DNA of 8,888 nt from Anaerolineaceae bacterium UBA6105 (GCA_002423495.1 DIWN01000039.1:123-9010); one strand, 5' to 3'; positions 1-5,393 are shown, counted from the first letter of the stretch. Translations and numbers: made by a program. Notes: generated by a model from the letters alone, not told the origin.

Positions 1-1130
1 ATCAGGCTGCGGACTTTTCCGTCGATCTCTTCTGCCACATCAGCCTGAACTTCTTCCTGGAACTCAGCTTTGATCTTGTCCGGCTTGGCAAGGTCAAAAA
101 TTCGGGTCAGTTTCATAGTGTTGTCCAGATATTCATCCCCGCGATTTTCGAAGCCGTTGAGGATATTTTCCACTTCTGCCAGGCGGGGCGGCAGCTCGGC
201 CTTGAGCTCATTCCGATAGTTTTCCAGCATTCCTTCCAGGGAAGCTGAAAGGCTGACATCCTCGCTGATTTCATGTGTCTGAGCGTCGTTCTGTTTTTTT
301 GCTTCCGTCAGCAGATGCAGGCCGACTCCCAGTGGGTTGCGCAGTTTTAGCTCCAAGCGCGAATTGTCGTCAAGGGTTTCGGTGATGTAGTGCTCGAGGG
401 CGTTGATACCGCTGGCTGCACGCAGGTTTTCCCGTTCAGTTTCTGAGCCCGCAAGCACGGCTTTTTGTGCCACACGGGCTGACACACTGAAGATTTCAGG
501 TTGAGAGCCAAGAATACGAGCGATATTCTCCCGCACGAAACTCTCCACTTCCTGGAGGCTCTGCGCGTCTTCGAGGATGTCGCTTTTGTTGATCACGATT
601 ACGATTTTCTTGCCCCAGGCGAGGATCTTCTCGAGAAAGATACGCTCACTCTCAGTCAGAGGGCGGTCGGCAGACGTAACAAACAACACCAGGTCTGAGC
701 GCGGCACAAACTCGTTGGTGAGGCGTTCGTGCCGACGGTTGATGGCGTTGGTGCCGGGGGAGTCCACGATGTTCAGCTCTTTGAGCAGCGACAGGGGGTG
801 GGTGACGATGGCGAAGCCCTCGTCCACGATCTGTTCGCTGACCGTTTCGCCAAAGCGCACCAGGGTAACGCGTGCTGTGGTGGGGGTGACGCCTTCGGTC
901 AGTATCTTTTCGCCCAACATGGCGTTGATCAGGGCGCTTTTTCCGGCGTTGAATTCGCCAACCACCACGATCAGGAAAAGCTCGTCCAGCTGGTTGATTG
1001 CCTTCTGCAGATTTTGCAGAGATTCATCACTGAGGTTGAAGGTCCTTAAAGAAGCCAGAATCTCATTCAGGCTTTGTTTTTCGTTTTGCAGAAAAAGCAG
1101 TTGGTCATTGGTAAGGAAGGTTTGGCGCAT
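1..1130 (-). CDS. Dynamin-family GTPase, N-terminal 376 residues (C-terminus beyond window edge)
   Basis: A large GTPase of the bacterial dynamin-like family, a group that binds and remodels membranes using GTP. The G domain is intact. G1 (P-loop) is GEFNAGKS at residues 58-65, G2 is the threonine run TPTT at 82-85, G3 is DSPG at 123-126, and G4 is NKSD at 181-184. The phrase VVGEFNAGKS followed by LINAMLGE is typical of the family. After about residue 250 the chain is charged and probably helical, as expected for the stalk. The reading frame runs open off the left edge, so membrane-binding and C-terminal parts are not visible; relatives are usually well over 500 residues. The ATG is preceded by GGAGG at 1137-1141 with a 6-base spacer, and a promoter with TATAAT lies between this gene and the Nudix gene. 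The family is certain; the cellular role (membrane fusion, stress protection or other) cannot be told from this part. Confidence 0.93.
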   Translation of the reverse strand, partial: MRQTFLTNDQLLFLQNEKQSLNEILASLRTFNLSDESLQNLQKAINQLDELFLIVVVGEFNAGKSALINAMLGEKILTEGVTPTTARVTLVRFGETVSEQIVDEGFAIVTHPLSLLKELNIVDSPGTNAINRRHERLTNEFVPRSDLVLFVTSADRPLTESERIFLEKILAWGKKIVIVINKSDILEDAQSLQEVESFVRENIARILGSQPEIFSVSARVAQKAVLAGSETERENLRAASGINALEHYITETLDDNSRLELKLRNPLGVGLHLLTEAKKQNDAQTHEISEDVSLSASLEGMLENYRNELKAELPPRLAEVENILNGFENRGDEYLDNTMKLTRIFDLAKPDKIKAEFQEEVQADVAEEIDGKVRSL

Positions 1131-1168
1131 GATATACCTCCAGGGCATCGACGGATGTGATTGATTTA

Positions 1169-1197
1169 ATTATACCTTCGAGCGGGAAGGATGAAAT
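1169..1197 (-). promoter_or_regulatory. Probable sigma-70-type promoter for the dynamin-family gene
   Basis: Read on the minus strand, a perfect TATAAT -10 box lies at 1169-1174. A weak -35 (ATTTCA, 3 of 6 matches to TTGACA) is at 1192-1197 with a 17-base spacer. Transcription would start near 1162, giving a leader of about 30 bases that contains the GGAGG ribosome site. It lies wholly inside the 79-base gap after the Nudix stop codon, so the GTPase gene can be transcribed on its own. Confidence 0.6.
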
Positions 1198-1209
1198 TTG
1201 CCGGGATGA

Positions 1210-1680
1210 TTAGTTGCAGTCGCCCAGGTAAATGGGGTAGACGCTGTGTTTGAGATCCCCAAGAATTGAGCACATTGTGCGGGGGTAAAGTTGGACTGTG
1301 TCGAGTTGATCCAGTGCCACCCAACGGACTTCTACCTGGCCGTTGTCGGGGTGAATGCCTTGCGCGGGTTCATAAGCTTTATTGACTTTGCACTTGAAAT
1401 AAAACTCAACCTGGTGCACTTCCGGACTGACAGCCGCAAATTCGTGTTGACAGGAGCGATACTCCCGGATGAAAAGCAACTTGCGCACTTTCACACTCGT
1501 CCCGATCTCCTCCTCACATTCGCGTTTGAGAGCGTCGGCTAAAGTTTCACCCCATTTTTGACCCCCACCGGGCAGGACGGCGTAAGGTCCTTCCTGGTCT
1601 CGTTTGAGGATCACGAGCAATTTTCCACCCCGAATGATGACAGCTTTAACGGAGTTGCGGACCTTCTGCTTCTTTTTCAT
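1210..1680 (-). CDS. Nudix (MutT-type) hydrolase
   Basis: A 156-residue single-domain Nudix hydrolase. Such enzymes cleave nucleoside diphosphates linked to another group, using divalent metal ions. The Nudix box spans residues 39-61: G39, then E45, then R53-E54 and E57-E58 with G60, matching GX5EX7REUXEEXGU. The U positions are Cys55 and Thr61 instead of the usual aliphatic residues, a mild deviation; all metal-binding glutamates are present. The flanking strands (VKAVIIRGGKLLVILKR before, LLFIREYRS after) fit the fold, and the length is normal. The N-terminus is basic (MKKKQK). The substrate cannot be inferred: NTP sanitation, ADP-ribose or other pyrophosphates are all possible. No Shine-Dalgarno sequence precedes the ATG, but a TAAAAT hexamer lies 13 bases upstream, suggesting a very short leader. 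The gene sits between the GTPase and a repeat-bearing spacer and shows no obvious functional partner. Confidence 0.92.
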   Translation of the reverse strand: MKKKQKVRNSVKAVIIRGGKLLVILKRDQEGPYAVLPGGGQKWGETLADALKRECEEEIGTSVKVRKLLFIREYRSCQHEFAAVSPEVHQVEFYFKCKVNKAYEPAQGIHPDNGQVEVRWVALDQLDTVQLYPRTMCSILGDLKHSVYPIYLGDCN

Positions 1681-1693
1681 AAGAGTCTTTTGG

Positions 1694-1699
1694 ATTTTA
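1694..1699 (-). promoter_or_regulatory. Possible -10 box close to the Nudix start codon
   Basis: TAAAAT on the minus strand (5 of 6 to consensus) lies 13 bases before the Nudix ATG. No convincing -35 is seen 16-18 bases upstream. If used, the transcript would begin about 7 bases before the start codon, consistent with the absence of a Shine-Dalgarno sequence. Low confidence because the flanking DNA is AT-rich. Confidence 0.3.
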
Positions 1700-1761
1700 C
1701 CCCAAATAGAAAATAGGATAGATCCACAGATTGACCAGATGTCACAAATGCTGATCCAGTG

Positions 1762-1869
1762 CGTAGGTCAGGTTCTTCTTTTGAACCTGACATCACGAAT
1801 GGTAGCAATTAGAGCCCTCAACAAAGGTAGGTTTCCGATGTCAGGTTGAACTGCGCAACCTGACCTACG
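1762..1869. repeat. Composite palindromic repeat: two 9-bp hairpins inside a 13-bp inverted repeat
   Basis: The outer arms CGTAGGTCAGGTT (1762-1774) and AACCTGACCTACG (1857-1869) are perfect inverted copies. Each arm is also part of a local perfect hairpin with a 9-base stem and a 7-base loop: 1767-1775 with 1783-1791, and 1840-1848 with 1856-1864. The two inner arms (1784-1793 and 1838-1847) are 10-base inverted copies of each other. The block therefore carries four copies of the AACCTGAC core, two in each orientation, and can fold either as two side-by-side hairpins or as one long stem. No T-run follows, so it is not a standard terminator. It fills most of the non-coding gap between the small membrane gene and the Nudix gene and looks like a non-autonomous interspersed repeat. 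Confidence 0.85.
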
Positions 1870-1907
1870 AAAAGAGGTTTTTAGGACGGGTTGTGTGCTA
1901 AAAATGG

Positions 1908-2360
1908 CTATCTCTTGCCAAAAATTGACGGGAGGTCAAGATCCTTGAGCGACTTGACATTCCGGAAAACCAAGAATACCAGCACCCCAAGCAGAGCAAA
2001 CAGGATGAGCGCGTCAACTGATGTGGGGCTAAAGAGAGTGACCATGAGCATGACGTCTGCATAGCCGATCAGCAGTACGAGCGACAACATCAATATGTAA
2101 TGCAGTGCCAGCAGGACGATAATCCCCCGGCTCAACGGCTTCCAGGCGAGAGCGAGCAGCAATCCAAACAGACCAAAAGCCGGCGGGGCAATCACGTATA
2201 GCAATTGCGGCAGTTCTGAACCCGCTGACATCGGCGAAGTGCTGAGCTGCTGCAAAGAGCGGACATAGATAGCCAGGATGATCAGGAAAACCAGATTCAT
2301 CGCGGAAGTCCAAATGAACTGCCTGCGCTTCTTGGGGTTGTCGGGCACAGTTTCTGTCAT
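1908..2360 (-). CDS. Small four-helix integral membrane protein of unknown function
   Basis: A 150-residue hydrophobic protein that I do not recognise. Four likely membrane helices lie at about 16-34, 51-73, 78-99 and 114-133. The basic stretch KPKKRR-like at 9-13 (PKKRR) before helix 1 and the basic C-terminus (RNVKSLKD, ending GKR) suggest both ends face the cytoplasm. No enzyme motif is visible. The ATG has a good ribosome site (AAGGA at 2367-2371, 6-base spacer). The gene starts 43 bases after the stop codon of the upstream FRG-domain gene on the same strand, so co-transcription is likely. The following spacer holds the composite palindromic repeat and no clear terminator. It could be an accessory membrane partner of the FRG protein or simply a neighbour; the sequence does not decide. 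Confidence 0.8.
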   Translation of the reverse strand: MTETVPDNPKKRRQFIWTSAMNLVFLIILAIYVRSLQQLSTSPMSAGSELPQLLYVIAPPAFGLFGLLLALAWKPLSRGIIVLLALHYILMLSLVLLIGYADVMLMVTLFSPTSVDALILFALLGVLVFLVFRNVKSLKDLDLPSIFGKR

Positions 2361-2403
2361 TGGTTTTCCTTGGTGTGAAAAGGGTAATACTTCGACAACA
2401 AAA

Positions 2404-3237
2404 TCAATTGAAAAAGACGGACTTCATTTCGCTGATGATATCTTCGCGAATGCGGAGGCACATCGCCTCGATGATGTCATTATCAGGAAAGAGCAGGTTC
2501 TTGGGGATGCGCGAGAAACCGCTGCCCCAGAAAGATGCTCCGGTGGGGATGGAGAATTTGGCAATAAGGCGGTTTTTGAAGTCAAGCTCAGATTTGTTGG
2601 CGTAGGTATCGGTGATATCAAGCGTGCCGCACAGATAGCCTTCCTGAAAGTAAGGGCGTAAAGCTTCAGGAGGGCAGATGGAGAGTAGCCGCACGATCAC
2701 CAGGTCCTGCTCGCTGTTGTAGGTGATGCGGTTGGTGGTGTAGGGCAGACCAAAGACGTAGACCATGCCGCGTTCAGCCTTATTGCCCAGCTGGGCAAAG
2801 GTGGCGGCAACACGCAGGGATTGGGTCAGGTCGAGCAGGGGGGTATCGCAGACGCCATAGTGCTGCAGGATGCTCCAGGCGATGTATTGCTTGCGCCTGA
2901 TGTCCGTCCGCCCATCCAATTTTTCGTTTTCAAAAGCTTCGATCAGCTTGTAAGTAGCCACATCGAGCAACTCAAAGCGGGAGCGAATTTCCTGGGCAGT
3001 CAGGATTTCTTTGCGGTAGATGTTGGGGTAGAAAGTGCTGGAGCCGGCTTTATTCTGGTAGTCCTGGTCCTGCCCGCGGTAGAAGAGCAGATAGTCTTTG
3101 TTCAGGAAAGAAAGTTGGGCGACTTTGCGGACGAGTTCGTGATAAGTTTGGACGGGAAAGGGCGTGGTCTTTCTCAGCACCTGACCTTCAACGTGCTTTT
3201 CGAGATCGGGAAAGAAAGACGGTGTAATCTCACGCAT
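2404..3237 (-). CDS. FRG-domain protein
   Basis: A 277-residue soluble protein with an FRG domain, named for its conserved (F/Y)RGQ motif. YRGQ is at residues 53-56, followed by a FYPNIYR segment at 69-75 where the family has its P-x-[LI]-[YF]-R motif. The second hallmark is QHYG at 125-128 with PLLDLTQS at 133-140 and an AATFA segment at 144-148, corresponding to the family's QHYG...RLLDWT-S...A--FA block. A third conserved stretch (GMVYVFGLP) follows. The C-terminal third looks like a normal extension. No membrane helix or signal peptide is seen. The biochemical activity of FRG domains is not, to my knowledge, established. The ATG lacks a Shine-Dalgarno sequence; the upstream in-frame region is closed by a stop, so this start is the best available. 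The small membrane gene lies 43 bases downstream in the same direction. Confidence 0.88.
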   Translation of the reverse strand: MREITPSFFPDLEKHVEGQVLRKTTPFPVQTYHELVRKVAQLSFLNKDYLLFYRGQDQDYQNKAGSSTFYPNIYRKEILTAQEIRSRFELLDVATYKLIEAFENEKLDGRTDIRRKQYIAWSILQHYGVCDTPLLDLTQSLRVAATFAQLGNKAERGMVYVFGLPYTTNRITYNSEQDLVIVRLLSICPPEALRPYFQEGYLCGTLDITDTYANKSELDFKNRLIAKFSIPTGASFWGSGFSRIPKNLLFPDNDIIEAMCLRIREDIISEMKSVFFN

Positions 3238-3253
3238 GTTAAACCATACTCTT

Positions 3254-3259
3254 ATTTTA
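3254..3259 (-). promoter_or_regulatory. Possible -10 box for the FRG gene
   Basis: TAAAAT on the minus strand lies 16 bases before the FRG start codon. No clear -35 is present. The predicted leader would be about 10 bases without a Shine-Dalgarno sequence, the same arrangement as at the Nudix and 550-residue genes. Confidence 0.3.
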
Positions 3260-3308
3260 TCCCATTTGCCGAATAATTGGGTATTGATGAATTGGTTGGG
3301 TGAATGGC

Positions 3309-3343
3309 GTAGCCTGCCCCGCGTAACTGTTCGCGGGGTCTAC
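3309..3343. repeat. GTAG...CTAC palindrome with a GC-rich stem
   Basis: CCCCGCG (3317-3323) pairs perfectly with CGCGGGG (3332-3338) around an 8-base loop, and the outer ends GTAG (3309-3312) and CTAC (3340-3343) are also complementary. It resembles the other GTAG-ended palindromes of the window in layout but has a different stem sequence. No T-run follows and it lies between divergent genes, so an interspersed repeat is more likely than a terminator. Confidence 0.65.
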
Positions 3344-3451
3344 TACTCCGCCGCCTGTTATGTGCAATTGATGTTATGTTGTCATCAAGTCTTGTTCGGT
3401 TTGAAGGTTTTGCCGGAGTGAGCCCGCGCGTGGTGGTTGGGAGGAAGAGGT

Positions 3452-3476
3452 GTAGGGCGGTCTCATTCCGGCCTAC
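3452..3476. repeat. GTAGG...CCTAC hairpin, 9-bp stem with one mismatch, 7-base loop
   Basis: GTAGGGCGG (3452-3460) faces CCGGCCTAC (3468-3476) with 8 of 9 bases paired around the 7-base loop TCTCATT. The stem and loop sizes equal those of the hairpins at 1767-1791 and 1840-1864. It is followed by GAAAG, matching the CTACGAAAAG that ends the element at 1762-1869. This suggests one family of small palindromic elements with varying stem sequence. Confidence 0.65.
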
Positions 3477-3536
3477 GAAAGACTATTTCATTATGCGTGG
3501 ATCAGATTCCTGGTTTTTATAGGCTAAACTTATTAT

Positions 3537-3544
3537 AAGGAAGG
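3537..3544 (+). promoter_or_regulatory. Ribosome binding site that fixes the nitroreductase start
   Basis: AAGGAAGG ends 5 bases before the ATG at 3550. A GTG in the same frame at 3544 would overlap this site and leave no spacer, so the ATG at 3550 is the better start. Confidence 0.65.
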
Positions 3545-3549
3545 TGAAA

Positions 3550-4089
3550 ATGATCGAATCAATAAAACATCGCAGAAGCATCTGTAAGTACACATCCGAT
3601 CCGATAGAGCCGGAGAAGCTGCAGAGCGTTCTCGAGGCTGCCAGGCTGGCACCTTCAGGCAACAATAAGCAGCCCTGGATGTTCATCGTGGTTCAAAGTG
3701 AACAACAGCGCCGGGCAGTGATGGAAGTCTCTAACCATCAAACCTGGATGATGTCAGCGCCGGTTTTCATCGTGGCAGTGGCGGATATGGCTGCCCGCTC
3801 GGAGGCCGATCTGGCCATTTTTCTTGATGAAAACAGTCGACACTGGGAACTCAAGCGTGCCATTCGCGACACCGCCATCGCCACTGAAAATATGCTGCTT
3901 GAAGCGGACGCGCAGGGTTTGGGCACGTGCTGGGTTGGCTTCTTCGTCCAGTCAGAAATACGCCCGGTTCTGGGCATTCCCAACAATAAATTTGTGCTGG
4001 GAGTCATCCCGATTGGCTATCCAGCCGAGCAGCCTCCAGCCCGCCCGCGCAAACCGCTCAGCGAGATCGTTCGCTACGAGAAGTGGTAG
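3550..4089 (+). CDS. Nitroreductase-family FMN-dependent oxidoreductase
   Basis: A 179-residue cytoplasmic flavoprotein of the nitroreductase fold. Such enzymes use FMN and NAD(P)H to reduce nitro groups, quinones, flavins or related electrophiles, normally as homodimers. Family landmarks are present: the N-terminal RRS at 8-10 (phosphate contact for FMN), PSGNNKQPW at 35-43 (the P-S-[GA]-x-N-x-Q-P-W signature), GLGTCWVG at 123-130, PIGYP at 154-158 and the closing RKPLSEIV near 167-174. The length suits the compact subgroup. The natural substrate cannot be given. It is the only plus-strand gene in the window, with its own ribosome site, and points into the 683-base repeat region, so it is probably monocistronic. 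Starting at the upstream GTG would add only two residues. Confidence 0.93.
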   Translation: MIESIKHRRSICKYTSDPIEPEKLQSVLEAARLAPSGNNKQPWMFIVVQSEQQRRAVMEVSNHQTWMMSAPVFIVAVADMAARSEADLAIFLDENSRHWELKRAIRDTAIATENMLLEADAQGLGTCWVGFFVQSEIRPVLGIPNNKFVLGVIPIGYPAEQPPARPRKPLSEIVRYEKW

Positions 4090-4120
4090 ATCCTGCTATT
4101 TGTTTACCCATTACCGTTGT

Positions 4121-4167
4121 TGAGATCACCGGTAGGGGAGAAGCATTCTGTATGTGGACGGCTTGGA
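4121..4167 (+). repeat. Imperfect direct repeat, copy 1 (GTAGGGGAGAAGCATT type)
   Basis: This 47-base stretch matches 4416-4460 with one 2-base gap and a few substitutions; both begin TGAGATCACCG and contain TAGGGGAGAAG. The segment from 4132 also matches the reverse complement of the arm at 4480-4498 (GTAGGGGCGAAGCATT...). Its own partner arm is missing, so it looks like a truncated copy. Confidence 0.7.
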
Positions 4168-4204
4168 AGCCGGCACAATCCAGGAAAAAAATTCCCCAGC
4201 ATCT

Positions 4205-4393
4205 CGTAGGGCGAGCTTGAGGGCACTATGAGTTTTGTGATGGACGAACGTGTTGTGCCCTCAATCCGCCGTCAATAGAGTTTCGATTAGCAACGGCCAT
4301 TTATCGCAAGGCCATAGTTCGCTGATGGCGGATTGGAAGCACACCAAGGTCCCTGCATAATGATTTATCTTGTGCTTCCAATCTCGCCCTACG
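4205..4393. repeat. Nested multi-stem palindromic element, apparently a hairpin interrupted by an insertion
   Basis: Four stems can be drawn. The outer stem pairs CGTAGGGCGAG (4205-4215) with 4383-4393, 11 of 11. Stem 2 pairs TTGAGGGCAC (4217-4226) with 4255-4264, 10 of 10. Stem 3 pairs 4262-4274 with 4323-4335, 12 Watson-Crick pairs plus one G-T. Stem 4 pairs GATTGGAAGCACA (4331-4343) with 4371-4383, 13 of 13. The right arm of stem 4 runs straight into the right outer arm, forming one 23-base arm at 4371-4393. Its complement on the left is split into 4205-4215 and 4332-4343 by 116 bases. The simplest reading is a 23-bp-stem hairpin whose left arm was interrupted by a segment containing stems 2 and 3. 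Confidence 0.8.
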
Positions 4394-4415
4394 GTCAAGA
4401 CACCTAACCTAAATT

Positions 4416-4499
4416 TGAGATCACCGCTAGGGGAGAAGTGTTCTACATGGATGGCTCGGAAATAGCATTGCATTTATAGAGAAATGCTTCGCCCCTACG
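4416..4499. repeat. GTAGGGGCGAAGCATT-type inverted-repeat element with direct-repeat copy 2
   Basis: 4416-4460 is the second copy of the direct repeat at 4121-4167. From 4427 it forms an imperfect inverted repeat: CTAGGGGAGAAG at the left against CTTCGCCCCTAC (4487-4498) at the right. A perfect 6-bp hairpin, GCATTT (4470-4475) with AAATGC (4482-4487), lies inside the right end. This copy keeps both arms, unlike copy 1. I recognise GTAGGGGCGAAGCATT-like arms as a motif seen repeatedly in bacterial intergenic DNA, but cannot count copies here. Confidence 0.65.
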
Positions 4500-4521
4500 T
4501 CTGAATTCCATAGGTCCAGAC

Positions 4522-4574
4522 CATTGGACGCAAACCGGTTTTTCTGCATGATGAGTTGTGTAGTGCTTCCAATA
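4522..4574. repeat. Degenerate second copy of the stem-4 hairpin
   Basis: This block aligns along its length with 4331-4383. Both contain ATTGG...GCA(C/A)ACC near the left, GCAT(A/G)ATGA in the middle, and end in AGTGCTTCCAAT or TGTGCTTCCAAT. The left arm has decayed, so pairing is now imperfect. It lacks the outer CGTAGGGCGAG arms. Confidence 0.6.
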
Positions 4575-4596
4575 TCCTAATTCGCTGGTACAGGTT

Positions 4597-4614
4597 GCTT
4601 CACTCGCGATGACG
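4597..4614 (+). repeat. Short dispersed repeat GCTTC(A/G)CTCGCGATGACG, copy 1
   Basis: This 18-base word recurs at 4730-4747 with a single A/G difference. Words of the CTTCGCTCGC-ATGACG type are commonly met in intergenic DNA of unrelated bacteria, as far as I recall. Confidence 0.55.
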
Positions 4615-4631
4615 GCGAAGATGGAGTCGTA

Positions 4632-4653
4632 CGGAGGGGACTTGCTCCCTCCG
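4632..4653. repeat. 7-bp GC-rich hairpin CGGAGGG/CCCTCCG
   Basis: CGGAGGG (4632-4638) pairs perfectly with CCCTCCG (4647-4653) around the 8-base loop GACTTGCT. No T-run follows on either strand, so it is listed as a palindromic repeat and not as a terminator. Confidence 0.55.
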
Positions 4654-4681
4654 CAATATTGTGTAGATGGTGGAATTCAGC

Positions 4682-4701
4682 GGCTGGACTTAAGTCCAGC
4701 C
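4682..4701. repeat. Perfect 20-bp palindrome followed by CCTAC
   Basis: GGCTGGACTT (4682-4691) is followed directly by its exact reverse complement AAGTCCAGCC (4692-4701), with no loop, then CTAC. As DNA it is a self-complementary site able to bind a dimeric protein or extrude a small cruciform; as RNA it could fold only with a tight turn. The CTAC end links it to the other GTAG/CTAC-ended elements. Confidence 0.7.
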
Positions 4702-4729
4702 CTACCTACATGGTTTGGCAGATCGCCGC

Positions 4730-4747
4730 GCTTCGCTCGCGATGACG
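4730..4747 (+). repeat. Short dispersed repeat GCTTC(A/G)CTCGCGATGACG, copy 2
   Basis: 17 of 18 bases match 4597-4614. This copy sits within GATCGCCGCG...CGCGATGACG, where ATCGC (4722-4726) and GCGAT (4739-4743) are complementary, so it may form a small hairpin near the 3' end of the CYTH transcript. Confidence 0.55.
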
Positions 4748-4772
4748 AGATTGATCGCCCTACAGATGCTTC

Positions 4773-5393
4773 CTAAGAATCAAGATCGGCGTAAACTAGG
4801 CCAAGCTGCTCAGGCAGAACGCGTAAACCAGAGAAAGTCTCAAAGCTCAGGTCCCGGAAAGTGTTTCCGGTGTTCTGGTTGTACAGGCCGAGCAGCGCTG
4901 TATAACTCAGGTTGATGCGCTGTTCCCAGCCCAACCCAAGCAGGGCGGCAGTGGAACGGACGTGCTCCGGGCTGTTCCCCTCAAGCTCAATGAAGTTGCC
5001 GTAGGGCATTTCGTCAACCGAAGCTACCAGATCGTTCAACTTAAAATTCTGACGATATTTCTCATAGGTCATAAAAACCTGGAAACCCAGCGCTTCGAGC
5101 AGCGCGCGGGTGGTCTGAAAATCACTGACCACCACCTCCAGTTCGGTACGTGAAATAACTCCATCCACAATCTCGCCAGGGCTTTTGAAGGTCAGGATTG
5201 CCTGGTCGTCCAGCCTGAGGCGCAGCACCTGGGCACGTTGGCTTAATTTTCTGTCTCTTGTGTCGAAACGAAGATTCACTTCCAGCATCCTGGGGCGGAG
5301 CTCAACAGCGTCAAGTCTCTGGAGCTTCTCCAGCAGGGCAGGCAGGTTGAAAATGAAAAACTTAGCCTCAATCTCCTGGTTATTCGCGTTCAT
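4773..5393 (-). CDS. CYTH-domain protein (triphosphate tunnel metalloenzyme / class IV adenylate cyclase-like)
   Basis: A 206-residue soluble protein of the CYTH superfamily, whose members bind triphosphate-containing substrates in a beta-barrel tunnel and act as adenylate cyclases, thiamine triphosphatases or tripolyphosphatases. The defining ExExK motif is EIEAK at residues 7-11. Other tunnel residues are visible: R58 and R60 in VLRLRL, K70 in LTFKSP, R82 with E84 and E86 in RTELEV, K112 and R114 in EKYRQ, D127 in SVDEMPYG, and E136 with E138 in FIELEG. All expected charged positions seem present, so it is probably active; the substrate cannot be told. A tail of about 40 residues follows the core. 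The ATG has GGAG at 5399-5402 with a 5-base spacer and lies inside the upstream gene (14-base overlap), indicating translational coupling as the last gene of the operon. Confidence 0.92.
   Translation of the reverse strand: MNANNQEIEAKFFIFNLPALLEKLQRLDAVELRPRMLEVNLRFDTRDRKLSQRAQVLRLRLDDQAILTFKSPGEIVDGVISRTELEVVVSDFQTTRALLEALGFQVFMTYEKYRQNFKLNDLVASVDEMPYGNFIELEGNSPEHVRSTAALLGLGWEQRINLSYTALLGLYNQNTGNTFRDLSFETFSGLRVLPEQLGLVYADLDS

Larger units (their letters stand above)
3238..3549. other. Divergent intergenic region, no gene seen
   Basis: This 312-base stretch separates the start of the FRG gene (leftward) from the start of the nitroreductase gene (rightward). No reading frame in it has a ribosome site or recognisable product. 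It holds two GTAG/CTAC-ended palindromes and a possible -10 box for the FRG gene. Since both flanking genes begin here, the palindromes cannot be terminators of either gene. I could not find a convincing promoter for the nitroreductase. Confidence 0.75.
4090..4772. other. Convergent intergenic region packed with palindromic repeats, no gene seen
   Basis: The nitroreductase ends at its left edge and the CYTH gene ends at its right edge, so 683 bases lie between two convergent 3' ends. Short open frames inside have no plausible ribosome site or recognisable product. At least six different repeat or palindrome types are present; the clearest are listed separately. No stem followed by a T-run was found, though any of the hairpins could still stop transcripts from either side. 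The density suggests serial insertion of small non-autonomous elements into a tolerant site. Confidence 0.8.

Noticed and set aside
729..1049. Plus-strand open frame of 106 residues inside the GTPase gene
   Set aside because: It lies antisense to an intact dynamin-type G domain and encodes nothing recognisable; it is a shadow frame.
2821..3276. Plus-strand open frame of 151 residues opposite the FRG gene
   Set aside because: The opposite strand carries clear FRG motifs, and this frame has no recognisable domain.
3317..3338. Rho-independent terminator
   Set aside because: The GC stem is good, but there is no T-run on either strand and both neighbouring genes start, rather than end, at this spacer.
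3544..3549. GTG start for the nitroreductase
   Set aside because: It overlaps the AAGGAAGG ribosome site; the ATG at 3550 has proper spacing.
4261..4473. Minus-strand open frame of 70 residues in the repeat region
   Set aside because: It runs through the arms of the nested palindromic element and has no domain or close partner; its length is explained by chance.
4090..4772. CRISPR array
   Set aside because: The repeats are not regularly spaced, differ from one another and are themselves palindromic elements; no spacers of constant length occur and no cas gene is near.
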